NCBI GenBank assembly: GCA_036004665.1
Contig: DASYRG010000054.1
Span: 1 to 40,484 of the forward strand
Length of the DNA stretch: 40,484 nt
Direction: 5' to 3'
Source of the DNA: JACQGZ01 sp036004665
GTDB lineage: Bacteria; Sysuimicrobiota; Sysuimicrobiia; Sysuimicrobiales; Humicultoraceae
Below the pieces are notes generated by a model, which did not search any database, had not been told where the DNA came from, and worked only from the letters and a program-made list of their open reading frames with translations. The position numbers and the translations under genes are program-made. Within the stretch, counting starts at the first letter, position 1; each line of letters starts with the position of its first letter. Of the stretch, positions 7,617-15,757 are shown one piece after another.

Positions 7617-7908
7617 TGGACGAGTCTGAGATCCTGGAGTCCCACCACGAGCCGGGAATTGCCTCAAGGGATTACGTTGAGTCTATGGTCCAGGGCTCTC
7701 CGCCGTCGATATGTCGAAAGACGGATAGTCGGCCAGGGAAAGGTGGAATTCTCGCAAAACCAAAGGCCCGACCCGCCTGTACTGGCCTCCAAAACACCGT
7801 TCGGAGGGACCTGTCGCGGGAACAGCGAAGTCTGCCAGCCCGTCAAAGAGCCGGGATCCCATGGAGAGGATCTCCCGGGCCAGACACAACGCGCTCCAGG
7901 AGGGGATT
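7617..7908. other. Divergent intergenic region without recognised elements
   Basis: About 290 bases between the EPS block and the propeller gene. It must hold promoters for both directions, but I find no clear -35/-10 pair. Small inverted repeats occur (for example CCGTC...GACGG near 7706-7725). It matches no riboswitch I know, although it is AT-richer than the genes around it. Confidence 0.4.
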
Positions 7909-9102
7909 GTGCGCCTGTCCGTCCGCTACATATGCGCTGTGGGGGCCGTCTTGCTGGCAACGGTTCCCGCGTCGATCAGTCCCGCGGGCGCCGCCCTTCC
8001 GATTTTGAATCCCGTCACCATCTGGATCCCCCCGGAATGGCACACCGGCGGGGCGTACACAGCCATTCAATCGGCCCCGGATGGGCGGGTGTACCTGGGC
8101 ACGACCGTCTACAACGGCTTTGCCCGGTTTGCGGTCCTTCCCCCGAGCGGGCAGGCTTTCCAGCTGATCGCAGAGATGGCGTCTGCCACGGGCGAGAAGA
8201 CGCCGGGACCGTATGCGCAGGCGAAGATCCACACCAAACCCGCCGTCGCCCCGGACGGGAAGGTCTATTTCGGTACGAAGTCCGGCAAACCGGCAGACGA
8301 AGAACGGTGGCAGGCGAACTATCCGGGGGGGCACCTGCTCGTCTACGACCCGCAAGGTGGCCGCGTCACTGACCTGGGGATCATCAAGCCCCGGCAGAGC
8401 ATCATTGCGGTGGGCGTCGATCCCCAGCGAAACCTCGCCTATGCGCTGACCGACCCGGAAGTCCACCTCGTCGTGTATGACCCACGCAGCCGGACCTTCG
8501 CCGACCGCGGAGCGATCGGGGTCCACCCTCCCACCCGCTACCTCGTCGTCCTGGCGAACGGGGACGTCTACCACCGAGCGGGCGCGGACGCGTTCAACCG
8601 CTACCAGGCCTCTTCCGGGCGCATCGAGCGCCTGCCCCTCCAGATCTCCGGACGCGGCACCTACGAAGTCCCCTACGCCGTGGCCGCCAGCCCGGACGGG
8701 GCCCGCTTTCACGGCGTGGGGGAGCATACGGGTCAGGTCTATACGTTTGTGCCCGGAGAGCGCAGCATCACCGTCCACCTTCACGGCGCGGCAGTGGCGG
8801 AGGGGCAGGCGCTCCCGGCGACGCATTACACGATGACTGCCGCCCCCGACGGGAACATCTACTATACCGCCACCTACAATCGTGGCGCCGCCCTCTACCT
8901 GCTCCGGCTGAGGACCAGCACCGGGACTCCGGAGGTCGTCGGCCAGGTCGGCCCACTCCCTGCCCTGCCTCCCGGGTACCCGTACCGCACGACCGATCGT
9001 CTGATGGTGCAAGGATCCACCGCCGGACCGGATGGCACCCTCTACGTCATGCTGGCCTATCCGCTGCGGGTCCTGGTCTTCCCCCGGTTGGCCCGCCCGT
9101 GA
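7909..9102 (+). CDS. Exported beta-propeller protein
   Basis: About 397 residues from the GTG at 7909, chosen because AGGAGG lies 5 bases upstream; an ATG at 7861 would add 16 residues before the signal peptide. The signal peptide (YICAVGAVLLATVPASISPAGA) is followed by repeated blades with the pattern APDGKVYFGT, VGVDPQRNLAYAL, LANGDVYHRA, SPDGARFHGVG, APDGNIYYTAT and GPDGTLYVML. This is an NHL/SMP-30-type propeller. No catalytic residues can be assigned. Its stop overlaps the start of the next gene (GTGA), so the two products are probably made together and may interact outside the membrane. Confidence 0.8.
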   Translation: MRLSVRYICAVGAVLLATVPASISPAGAALPILNPVTIWIPPEWHTGGAYTAIQSAPDGRVYLGTTVYNGFARFAVLPPSGQAFQLIAEMASATGEKTPGPYAQAKIHTKPAVAPDGKVYFGTKSGKPADEERWQANYPGGHLLVYDPQGGRVTDLGIIKPRQSIIAVGVDPQRNLAYALTDPEVHLVVYDPRSRTFADRGAIGVHPPTRYLVVLANGDVYHRAGADAFNRYQASSGRIERLPLQISGRGTYEVPYAVAASPDGARFHGVGEHTGQVYTFVPGERSITVHLHGAAVAEGQALPATHYTMTAAPDGNIYYTATYNRGAALYLLRLRTSTGTPEVVGQVGPLPALPPGYPYRTTDRLMVQGSTAGPDGTLYVMLAYPLRVLVFPRLARP

Positions 9103-10301
9103 TCCCCCGTGCCTGGACGGGACGTCTGCTGCTCATCGCCGTGGCAGCGGTGGCGACGCTCCATCCTTCAGGAATTCAGGGCGCCCCTGGGACCAAACGC
9201 ATCGCGTTTCTCGTGGACAGCTGGTACCCACGGTCTCACGCAGACGTGATCGGGACGCGTTTCCTCGAGGGCTACCGGGTGGGTGACCGCCGCTATGCCT
9301 CCATGGTCACCGTGGCCTCCGTGTACGCGGAGGCTCCCAGGCCCAGCGACCAGACGAGAGCGCTATCCAGCCGGTTCGGCTTCAGGGTGGCCGCGTCCGT
9401 CGCTGAAGCGCTGCTCGAGGATCCGCGCGCCGCCCGTCCCCGGCTTGCGGTGGACGGCATCCTGGTAGCGACCAGAGCCGATCCGCCTCCGAACGGTCAG
9501 GACGCCAGTCCGAGCCCTCGCCTGCAGCTCATGCGTGAGGTCTTCCGCATCTTAGACCAGGCGGACGCACGGGTGCCGATCTTCATCGACAAGATGCTCG
9601 CCACCAACCAAGCGGATGCCCAGGCGATTGTGGCCGGGGCGGCGCAGCGGTCCATCCCTCTGATGGCCGGGTCCGTGCTGCCCTTCATGCCGCTCGACCG
9701 TCCGATGCGCGCGGGTACGGCCGTCGTAGGCGTCGTCGTCGGAGCGGGTCCCTACTGGGCCTACGCCTTCCATGCCGCGGAACTGCTTCAGGGGTACATG
9801 GAGCAGCGCGGTCCACGAGAGACCGGCGTGGCCAGCATCAGAGGGGTGAGTGGAGACGCGGCCTCCCTCTCTGAGGGGGAACAGTGGGGAGGATCACTCC
9901 TTCCGGCGCTGCTCTCGTCGGCGAAAACACGTGGGTCGGGAGGCGGACGTCGGGAATCCCCGGTTTTTCTCCAGATCAGCTACCTCGACGGCGCGCGCGG
10001 GCTACTCGCGCTCCTCCCCCGGGCCTTCGATGAGGCGGAATTTCTCCTCGGAGCGAAGTTCCAGGACGGAGGCACGAGCATCGGGGGGGTGATGCTCAAG
10101 GGAGAGCCGTTCGATCATTTCGGCTACCTCGTCCATGCCCTGCAAGAGTTCTACACGACGGGCCGACCGCCGGTGCCCGTCGAGCGCACCTTGCTCACGA
10201 CCGGGATCGTCCTGCTGGGCCAGGAGGCCCGCCTGCGGGGCACATCCCTGGCGACCCCCGGACTGGCGATCCGCTATCCGGCTCCGCGCTGGCGCCCCTG
10301 A
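9099..10301 (+). CDS. Exported Gfo/Idh/MocA-like protein
   Basis: 400 residues, starting at a GTG that overlaps the previous stop. An N-terminal hydrophobic segment (LLLIAVAAVATLHPSG) looks like a signal peptide or anchor. The rest resembles an oxidoreductase-like family of the Gfo/Idh/MocA fold known from Planctomycetes-type genomes: RIAFLVDSWYPRSHADVI near the start, AVDGILVATRADPP, then PIFIDKMLATN and PLMAGSVLPF. A cofactor-binding GxGxxG is not evident, so the fold may serve binding rather than redox chemistry. The gene ends two bases before the convergent proA stop, leaving no room for a terminator. Function unknown; a sugar-related role with the coupled propeller protein is inference. 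Confidence 0.65.
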   Translation: MIPRAWTGRLLLIAVAAVATLHPSGIQGAPGTKRIAFLVDSWYPRSHADVIGTRFLEGYRVGDRRYASMVTVASVYAEAPRPSDQTRALSSRFGFRVAASVAEALLEDPRAARPRLAVDGILVATRADPPPNGQDASPSPRLQLMREVFRILDQADARVPIFIDKMLATNQADAQAIVAGAAQRSIPLMAGSVLPFMPLDRPMRAGTAVVGVVVGAGPYWAYAFHAAELLQGYMEQRGPRETGVASIRGVSGDAASLSEGEQWGGSLLPALLSSAKTRGSGGGRRESPVFLQISYLDGARGLLALLPRAFDEAEFLLGAKFQDGGTSIGGVMLKGEPFDHFGYLVHALQEFYTTGRPPVPVERTLLTTGIVLLGQEARLRGTSLATPGLAIRYPAPRWRP

Positions 10302-10303
10302 AG

Positions 10304-11551
10304 CTACTCGCGGATCTGGCCCGAGCCGAGCACAATCCACTTGGTCGTGGTCAGTTCCTCCAGACCCATCGGGCCGCGGGGGCCGATGCGATCGGTGCTG
10401 ATCCCAATCTCCGCCCCCAGACCGAACTCGGCACCGTCGACCAGGCGCGTGGACGCGTTCACTAGGACGGCGGCGCTGTCCACGGCCTCGAGGAACCGCC
10501 TGGCCGATTCCAGTCGCTCCGTCACGATGGCCTCGGCCAACCCGGTCCCGTGCCGGCGGATGTGCGCCTGCGCCTCCTCCTGACTGTCGACGACCCGGAC
10601 GGCCAGGATCAGGTCCAGGTACTCCCGGCCCCACTCATCCTCTGCGGCGGGAACCACGCCGGGCGCCGCCGCCTGGGCCCGCGCATCGCCGCGCACCTCG
10701 ACGCCTCTCTCCCGCAACGCGTCGATAAGGCCGGGGAGCAGGAGGCCGGCGATCGGCGCGTCCACGAGCAGCGTCTCCAGGGCGTTGCAGACGCTGGGAC
10801 GCTGCGTCTTCGCGTTCACGACGAGCCGCTGGGCCATCTCCAGATCGGCAAACCGATCGACGAACATGTGGCAGACGCCTCTGGCGTGTTTGAGCACGGG
10901 GGCGCGGGCCGCCTCCACCACGGTGCGGATGAGCTCCTCACCTCCGCGTGGGATCACGAGGTCGATCCCCTCAGCGCGCAGTAACTCCAGCACGCCGGCA
11001 TGACCCTCCGGGTTCAGGATCTGGACCGCCCCCGGCGGGAGCCCGCTCACGGCGGTGACGATGTCTCCGAGTGCGCCGAGAGTCCGCCGGGCTTCGCTAC
11101 CGCCGCGAAGGATCACGGCGTTCCCCGCCTTGAGACAGAGAGCCGCGGCGTCCATCGTGACGGTGGGGCGGGCCTCGTAGATGACCAGTATGACGCCCAG
11201 GGGCACGCGCATCCGGCCCACCTGCATCCCGTTGGGGCGGCGGGTCGTCCCCATGATCGCTCCGACGGGATCCGGGAGGTCTGCGACGCGCCGGACCCCT
11301 TCCGCCATCGCCTCGATCCTCGCCGGCGTGAGCAGGAGGCGGTCGAGCAGAGCCCTGCGGGTGCCTCGCGCCTCAGCTGCGGCCACATCCTGGTCGTTGG
11401 CCCGCAGGAGCGAGGGCCTCCCCGCGCGGATGGCGTCGGCGAGTGCGGCCAGGAGGCTGTTCTTGACGGCCGTGGACAGGGAGGCCAGGGTGGGCGCGGC
11501 TCCCCGGGCGGCCGCGATGATCTCAGGAGGCGAGACCAGTGCTTCTTTCAC
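10304..11551 (-). CDS. proA: Gamma-glutamyl phosphate reductase
   Basis: 415 residues, full length. It catalyses the second step of proline synthesis, reducing gamma-glutamyl phosphate to glutamate semialdehyde with NADPH. Family signatures include PNGMQVGRMRVPLGVI, YEARPTVTMDAAALCLKAGN, the catalytic cysteine segment NAKTQRPSVCNALETLLV, and NASTRLVDGAEFGLGAEIGI near the C-terminus. The GTG start overlaps the proB stop (GTGA), so the two enzymes are translationally coupled, which fits channelling of the labile acyl phosphate. Confidence 0.97.
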   Translation of the reverse strand: MKEALVSPPEIIAAARGAAPTLASLSTAVKNSLLAALADAIRAGRPSLLRANDQDVAAAEARGTRRALLDRLLLTPARIEAMAEGVRRVADLPDPVGAIMGTTRRPNGMQVGRMRVPLGVILVIYEARPTVTMDAAALCLKAGNAVILRGGSEARRTLGALGDIVTAVSGLPPGAVQILNPEGHAGVLELLRAEGIDLVIPRGGEELIRTVVEAARAPVLKHARGVCHMFVDRFADLEMAQRLVVNAKTQRPSVCNALETLLVDAPIAGLLLPGLIDALRERGVEVRGDARAQAAAPGVVPAAEDEWGREYLDLILAVRVVDSQEEAQAHIRRHGTGLAEAIVTERLESARRFLEAVDSAAVLVNASTRLVDGAEFGLGAEIGISTDRIGPRGPMGLEELTTTKWIVLGSGQIRE

Positions 11552-12678
11552 CGTGGGAGCACCACGAGGTTGTCGCGATGCACCGCCTCGGCGTGGGAGC
11601 GGCCTCCCAGGAGGGCGGCGATCTGCTCACTCCGCTGCCCGATCACGCGCCGCAGCTCCTCGCTGCCGTAGCCGGCCAGGCCGACCGCGACCTGCTCGCC
11701 CTCCGGGTCGACGAGGGCGACCAAGTCCCCCACCTCAAACTCGCCCGCCACGGCCACCACACCGGCGGGGAGGAGGCTGCGCCCCTGATCGAGGACGGCC
11801 ACCCGGGCGCCCGCATCGATCGTCAGGCGCCCGCGAGGGCGGGCAGCGAACGCCAGCCAGCTCTGCCGGGCCCGCAGCGGCGCCGCCGACGGCTTGAAGA
11901 GTGTACCGGGGCGCTCCCCCCGCGCCACCCGCGGCAGGAGGTCAGGCGTGGTCCCCGAGGCGATGAGCGTCGGGATGCCCGCGGTGGTCGCGATGCGGGC
12001 CGCATGGAGCTTGGTCACCATGCCTCCGACCCCCTGGCTGGATCCCGCACCGCCGGCAGCCCGCCTCACCTCTGCATCGACATCCTCAACGACGGCGATG
12101 AGGCGTGCCTGCGGATCGCGATGGGGGTCCTCCGTAAACAGCCCCTCCACGTCCGAGAGGATGCAGAGTAGGTCGGCGTGCAGAATGCAGGCGACGAGAG
12201 CGGAAAGGGTGTCGTTGTCCCCAATCTTAATCTCGTCGATGGCCACCGTGTCGTTCTCGTTGACGATGGGGACGACCCCCCGCGCCAGGAGCACGCGCAT
12301 GGCCTCCTGGGCATGACGGTAGCGGCGCCGGTCCGCGAGATCGTCCGCGGTGAGGAGAATCTGCGCGACGGCCACGCCCTCGCGGGCAAAGCGCCGCTCA
12401 TACTCGTGCATGAGGATGGCCTGGCCGATCGCCGCCAGCGCCTGACGCTCGGGGATCAGGCGAGGGGGGTGGGGCAGACCCAGGCGCTGGGCGCCCAGGA
12501 TGATAGCCCCGGAGGTGACGAGGACGACCTCGCAGCCGCTCAGCCGGAGCTGAGCGATCTGGCGCACCAGATCGTCGAGGTAGCCTTCAGACAGCCGAGA
12601 ACTGCCCCCCGTCAGGGTGGAGGTGCCGACCTTGGCTACCAGGCGCCGCACGCTGCCGGCCAGAGGAGATTCGCTCAT
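11548..12678 (-). CDS. proB: Glutamate 5-kinase with PUA domain
   Basis: 376 residues. An amino-acid kinase domain covers about 1-265 (LVAKVGTSTLTGG, VLVTSGAIILGAQRLG, IVNENDTVAIDEIKIGDNDT, and GGMVTKLHAARIATTAGIPT). A PUA domain follows at about 280-365 (GRLTIDAGARVAVLDQGRSL, EFEVGDLVALVDPEGEQVAV). It phosphorylates glutamate for proline synthesis and is usually feedback-inhibited by proline. First gene of the proBA pair; a GAGGGTGAGG stretch precedes the ATG. Confidence 0.97.
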   Translation of the reverse strand: MSESPLAGSVRRLVAKVGTSTLTGGSSRLSEGYLDDLVRQIAQLRLSGCEVVLVTSGAIILGAQRLGLPHPPRLIPERQALAAIGQAILMHEYERRFAREGVAVAQILLTADDLADRRRYRHAQEAMRVLLARGVVPIVNENDTVAIDEIKIGDNDTLSALVACILHADLLCILSDVEGLFTEDPHRDPQARLIAVVEDVDAEVRRAAGGAGSSQGVGGMVTKLHAARIATTAGIPTLIASGTTPDLLPRVARGERPGTLFKPSAAPLRARQSWLAFAARPRGRLTIDAGARVAVLDQGRSLLPAGVVAVAGEFEVGDLVALVDPEGEQVAVGLAGYGSEELRRVIGQRSEQIAALLGGRSHAEAVHRDNLVVLPR

Positions 12679-12822
12679 CGCCGATGCCTCACCCTCGCCC
12701 GGAAGGACGAACGTCGTGACCCGTGCTCAGTGAATTGATCTAGTCTAGTCGGGCCGCCTAGGGGCGTCGATCGGTCGGTTGGTGGATAGCGGTTCGATCT
12801 AAGGATGGAATCGCCGCGCCGC

Positions 12823-13473
12823 CTATTGGATGAGGCCCTTGCGCAGCACGTAGGCGACGGCTTGCGTCCTGTTCCGCACTCCCAGCTTGCGCAGGATGTT
12901 GTGGATGTGCGTCTTCACGGTGCCTTCGGCCACGACAAACCGTGCCGCGATTTCCCGGTCCGTGCTTCCCTTGGCCAACTCGATGAGGATGCTCATCTCC
13001 CGGGCGGTCAGCCCCTCGGGTTCCAGCCGTGATGCCCGCTGTTCGCGGGTGAGGGTGGCCAGGCGTTCCATCAGCTTGCGCGTGATCTCCGGGTGGAAGA
13101 AGGCCCGGCCGTTGGTGACCGAGCGCAGCGCGGCGGAGAGGTTGACCATCGGAATGTCCTTGAGGATGTAGCCCGTGGCTCCCGCCTCAATCGCGTGCAG
13201 CGCTCGAACGTCGTCCAGGCGGTTGGTCATAACGATGATCTCGATGTCCGGACGCATCTCTTTGATCGCCCTGGTCACGCCCAGACTGTCGCCCGGCAGC
13301 TCCGCATCCATCAGCACGACGTTCGGGGTCAGTTCCCGAACCATCCGCAGGGCGTCATCGGCGGTCGCGACCTCCCCGACGATCTCGACATCGTCCACTC
13401 CGGTCAGCAGCGCCCGGATCCCATGGCGGATCAGCGCAAGATCGTCGGCAAGCAGCACGCGAATCTGACCCAT
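12823..13473 (-). CDS. NarL/FixJ-family response regulator, orphan
   Basis: 216 residues. A receiver domain covers 1-120 with acidic pair D10/D11, phospho-acceptor D56 (VVLMDAELPG) and lysine in GYILKD. A LuxR-type helix-turn-helix covers about 148-210 (LTAREMSILIELAKGSTDRE, VAEGTVKTHIHNILRKLGV). No histidine kinase is present in the window, so its partner must lie elsewhere. Targets cannot be inferred. Confidence 0.92.
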   Translation of the reverse strand: MGQIRVLLADDLALIRHGIRALLTGVDDVEIVGEVATADDALRMVRELTPNVVLMDAELPGDSLGVTRAIKEMRPDIEIIVMTNRLDDVRALHAIEAGATGYILKDIPMVNLSAALRSVTNGRAFFHPEITRKLMERLATLTREQRASRLEPEGLTAREMSILIELAKGSTDREIAARFVVAEGTVKTHIHNILRKLGVRNRTQAVAYVLRKGLIQ

Positions 13474-13738
13474 CGTCGGTCCCTAAACGCCCCTTTCTTA
13501 CTCTACAGCCACGGACTCCCAGACCCCCGCTCTTCGTGTCGAAAGACGCGTCAAACGGGTGCCCCGCCCAAATCTCTATGAGAGTGTGTACCCAGGGGGC
13601 GGAAGATCTATACCTTATGATACAGGAATTTTCCAGACGCGAGTGTTGGTCCTGCTCCATCGGCCGATCCACGTGAGGCGAGTCCATGCTACCTCGTGAA
13701 CTTTTTCTCGCGCGCATTCGTACGGGTGTGTTCGCGGG
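13474..13738. other. Intergenic region between response regulator and moaA
   Basis: The full divergent gap is 13474-13779. It holds the moaA promoter at its right end. The left part should contain the response-regulator promoter; an AT-rich patch (TATACCTTATGATACA, about 13610-13625) is the best candidate region but gives no clean -35/-10 pair. No RNA gene or small ORF is convincing. Confidence 0.4.
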
Positions 13739-13766
13739 TTGTGAGGCGTGCCCGAGTCGCTACAAT
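13739..13766 (+). promoter_or_regulatory. Sigma-70-type promoter of moaA
   Basis: -35 TTGTGA (13739-13744), 16-base spacer, -10 TACAAT (13761-13766). Transcription would start near 13773, only about 7 bases before the ATG at 13780. This rules against the longer ORF start at 13696 and implies a very short leader. Confidence 0.7.
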
Positions 13767-13779
13767 AGGGGTACTGTCC

Positions 13780-14757
13780 ATGCGCGATCAGTACGGGCGC
13801 GACCTCAGCGATCTCCGGATCTCCCTCACTGACCGGTGCAACCTCCGGTGCGTCTACTGCATGCCGGCGGAGGGAGTCGACTTCCGCCCACCCGAAGAGC
13901 TCTTGACCGATTCGGAACTTTTGCTCCTCGTCCGGGTGGCCGCCGAGCTGGGCGTGCGGAAGATCCGACTCACCGGAGGCGAGCCGACTGTGCGCCCCGG
14001 CATCGTCGAGCTCGTGGGGGCGATCAACGCGACAGCGGGGATCGAGGACATAGCCCTCACCACCAACGGCCTGCTCCTGGACAGCCTCGCCGCGCCCCTC
14101 GCGCGTGCGGGGCTGCGACGGGTCAACATCAGCCTGGACACCCTGGATGAGGCCAAGTTCGCGCGCATCACCCGGGGCGGGCGGTTGGACCGGGTGCTCG
14201 CGGGCATCGCCGCCGCCGAGGCAGCAGGGCTGCGGCCCGTCAAGCTCAACGCCGTCGTCGTCCGGGGCTTCAACGAGGAGGATGTGGTCGACCTGGCCCG
14301 GCTCACCCTCGAGCGCCCCTGGGAGGTGCGCTTCATCGAAGTGATGCCGTTTGGCGTCGTGGCGGACGTGGCCGACGCGGGCATCGTGTCCAGCGACGAG
14401 ACGATGGCGCGGATCGAGGCGGCCCTCGGTCCGCTGCGTCCCCTGGACCTCTCCGGCAGCGATCCCGCCCGGACCTACCGCGCACCTGCCGCGACGGGGA
14501 CCCTGGGCTTCATCAGTCCGGTCAGCCAGCCATTCTGCAGTCGCTGCGGCCGGCTCCGCCTCACCGCCGACGGCCGACTGCGCCTCTGCCTGCTGCGCGA
14601 CGACGAGGTGGACCTGCTGACGCCCCTCCGACGCGGCGCCTCCTACGCGGCGATCAAAGAGAACTTCGCCGCCGGCGCCTACCGCCGACCGTTCGGCCAT
14701 GCCCTGGCTGAGCGGCTCTTCCCCGAGAAGAGAGTAATGATTCAGATTGGCGGATAG
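13780..14757 (+). CDS. moaA: GTP 3',8-cyclase, molybdenum cofactor synthesis
   Basis: 325 residues from the ATG at 13780; an upstream in-frame start at 13696 lies before the promoter and is rejected. A radical-SAM protein that converts GTP to 3',8-cyclo-GTP, the first step to molybdopterin. The SAM cluster motif is C20-x3-C24-x2-C27 (DRCNLRCVYC). RLTGGEPTVRPG is the GGE SAM-binding motif. The C-terminal second cluster motif is FCSRCGRLRL...LCLL (C-x2-C-x13-C), and the protein ends with the expected Gly-Gly tail (MIQIGG). No other moa/moe gene is in the window, so it stands alone as a monocistronic unit between a promoter and a long terminator hairpin. Confidence 0.97.
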   Translation: MRDQYGRDLSDLRISLTDRCNLRCVYCMPAEGVDFRPPEELLTDSELLLLVRVAAELGVRKIRLTGGEPTVRPGIVELVGAINATAGIEDIALTTNGLLLDSLAAPLARAGLRRVNISLDTLDEAKFARITRGGRLDRVLAGIAAAEAAGLRPVKLNAVVVRGFNEEDVVDLARLTLERPWEVRFIEVMPFGVVADVADAGIVSSDETMARIEAALGPLRPLDLSGSDPARTYRAPAATGTLGFISPVSQPFCSRCGRLRLTADGRLRLCLLRDDEVDLLTPLRRGASYAAIKENFAAGAYRRPFGHALAERLFPEKRVMIQIGG

Positions 14758-14760
14758 AGA

Positions 14761-14823
14761 GGCGGGAGGACGACCCCGCGTTTCGTGATCCCGTAGTTCG
14801 AAACGCGGGGTCGCCCTCCCGCC
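14761..14823. terminator. Long bidirectional hairpin between moaA and the sigH operon
   Basis: Arms 14761-14785 and 14799-14823 pair as 9 bp, one mismatch, then 15 bp, closing a 13-base loop that begins TGATCC. It sits between convergent genes and probably terminates both. It shares its architecture with two hairpins at 22722-22787 and 22846-22914. Confidence 0.8.
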
Positions 14824-14825
14824 CT

Positions 14826-14966
14826 TTACTCATCTTCTGGATCTAGCAACTCTTCTTCTTTGGGATCAAACCGCTCGCCGCAGCGTGGGCAGAGGACAGG
14901 CTCATCCTCCGCAGGCGCCACCAGCAGAATCTGATTGTGACAGCGGGGACAGATGACGCGGTAGAT
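14826..14966 (-). CDS. Zinc-ribbon ORF after sigH, no canonical start codon
   Basis: Directly after sigH a frame encodes two CxxC pairs: VICPRCHNQI and, about 16 residues later, VLCPRCGERF, ending in an acidic tail (PKEEELLDPEDE) and TAA at 14826-14828. This is a compact rubredoxin/zinc-ribbon-like knuckle pair. No ATG, GTG or TTG precedes the first CxxC after the in-frame stop. The best start is an ATC at 14964-14966, 10 bases after GAGGAAGAG at the end of sigH. The alternative is a +1 frameshift (real, or an assembly indel) that would fuse the ribbon to the SigH C-terminus. The residue pattern is too regular to be chance, but the start is unresolved. Confidence 0.6.
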   Translation of the reverse strand: MYRVICPRCHNQILLVAPAEDEPVLCPRCGERFDPKEEELLDPEDE

Positions 14967-14973
14967 CGGACGC

Positions 14974-15612
14974 TTACTCTTCCTCGCCTTCCAGGTTGCG
15001 TTCCAGTTTGCGCTTGACGCGCTGCAGGGCGTTGTCGATGGACTTGACGTGGCGGTTGAGCTCTGTGGCCATCTCCTGGTAGGATTTCCCCTCCAGGTAC
15101 GCGGTGAGGACCTTGTGCTCCAGGTCGGAGAGGTTCCGCCGGATGCGTTCCCGCATCGTGTTGGAGGCTTCCTGGTTGATCACCAGTTCCTCCGGATCGG
15201 ACACCTTGATGCTGCTGATCACGTCCAGCAACGTCCGGTCGGAGTCCTCATCGTAGATCGGCTTATTCAACGAGATGTAGGAGTTGAGCGGGATGTGCTT
15301 CTGCCGGGTCGCCGTCTTGATCGCCGTGATGATCTGGCGGGTGATGCACAGTTCGGCGAATGCCCGAAAGCTGCTGAGCTTGTCCGCGCGGAAGTCGCGG
15401 ATCGCCTTGTAGAGGCCGATCATCCCTTCCTGGATGATGTCTTCGCGGTCGGCGCCGATCAGGAAGTAGGCCTTGGCTTTGACGCGGACGAAGTTGCGGT
15501 ACTTGCTTATGAGGAACTCCGCGGCGAGGCTGTCGCCGTCCTTGGCTGACCTGACGAGATCTTCATCCGGCATGTCCGTGTACGTCAGGCCCTCTCGCCT
15601 CGCCAGCGCCAC
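14974..15612 (-). CDS. sigH: RNA polymerase sigma factor of the SigH (sigma-30) family
   Basis: 212 residues, close to Bacillus SigH. Region 2 contains LISKYRNFVRVKAKAYFLIG, DREDIIQEGMIGLYKAIRDF and SSFRAFAELCITRQIITAIK; region 4 contains LSDLEHKVLTAYLEGKSYQE and VKSIDNALQRVKRKL. In Bacillota this factor drives early stationary-phase, competence and sporulation genes; in non-sporulating relatives its role is less clear. The GTG start has GGAGGG 6 bases upstream. It has its own promoter, and the VanW gene ends upstream of it. Its neighbourhood with rlmB and cysS is the conserved Bacillota arrangement. Confidence 0.93.
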   Translation of the reverse strand: MALARREGLTYTDMPDEDLVRSAKDGDSLAAEFLISKYRNFVRVKAKAYFLIGADREDIIQEGMIGLYKAIRDFRADKLSSFRAFAELCITRQIITAIKTATRQKHIPLNSYISLNKPIYDEDSDRTLLDVISSIKVSDPEELVINQEASNTMRERIRRNLSDLEHKVLTAYLEGKSYQEMATELNRHVKSIDNALQRVKRKLERNLEGEEE

Positions 15613-15677
15613 TCGGTTCCCTCCAGCCCCTGAGCCGCACCCCTTGTTACTGTCGCATCAGCGCGGGGCTCGCGAAA

Positions 15678-15706
15678 AGTATACGAACGGTGTCCGGCAC
15701 CGTCAA
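15678..15706 (-). promoter_or_regulatory. Housekeeping-type promoter of sigH
   Basis: On the minus strand: -35 TTGACG (15706-15701), a 17-base spacer and -10 TATACT (15683-15678). Transcription would start near 15671, giving a leader of about 59 bases before the GTG. Confidence 0.8.
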
Positions 15707-15757
15707 GCGAATTGTCCGCGTCTCGCTCCACCAGCCGGCCTTCGCGCTCGACGATGC

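Noticed and set aside
7617..7908. Possible second riboswitch before the propeller gene (CGCAAAACCAAAGGCCC resembles the GEMM core)
   Set aside because: The blocks GCAAACC and GGGACGCAAAGCC are not present in order, and no closing GCCGGG..ACC follows.
7566..8372. Plus-strand ORF starting before the propeller gene
   Set aside because: It lies in another frame of the propeller gene; the accepted frame has a signal peptide, blade repeats and a strong ribosome site.
13696..13779. Longer N-terminus for MoaA
   Set aside because: The added 28 residues are basic and unlike the family, and the promoter lies inside that stretch.
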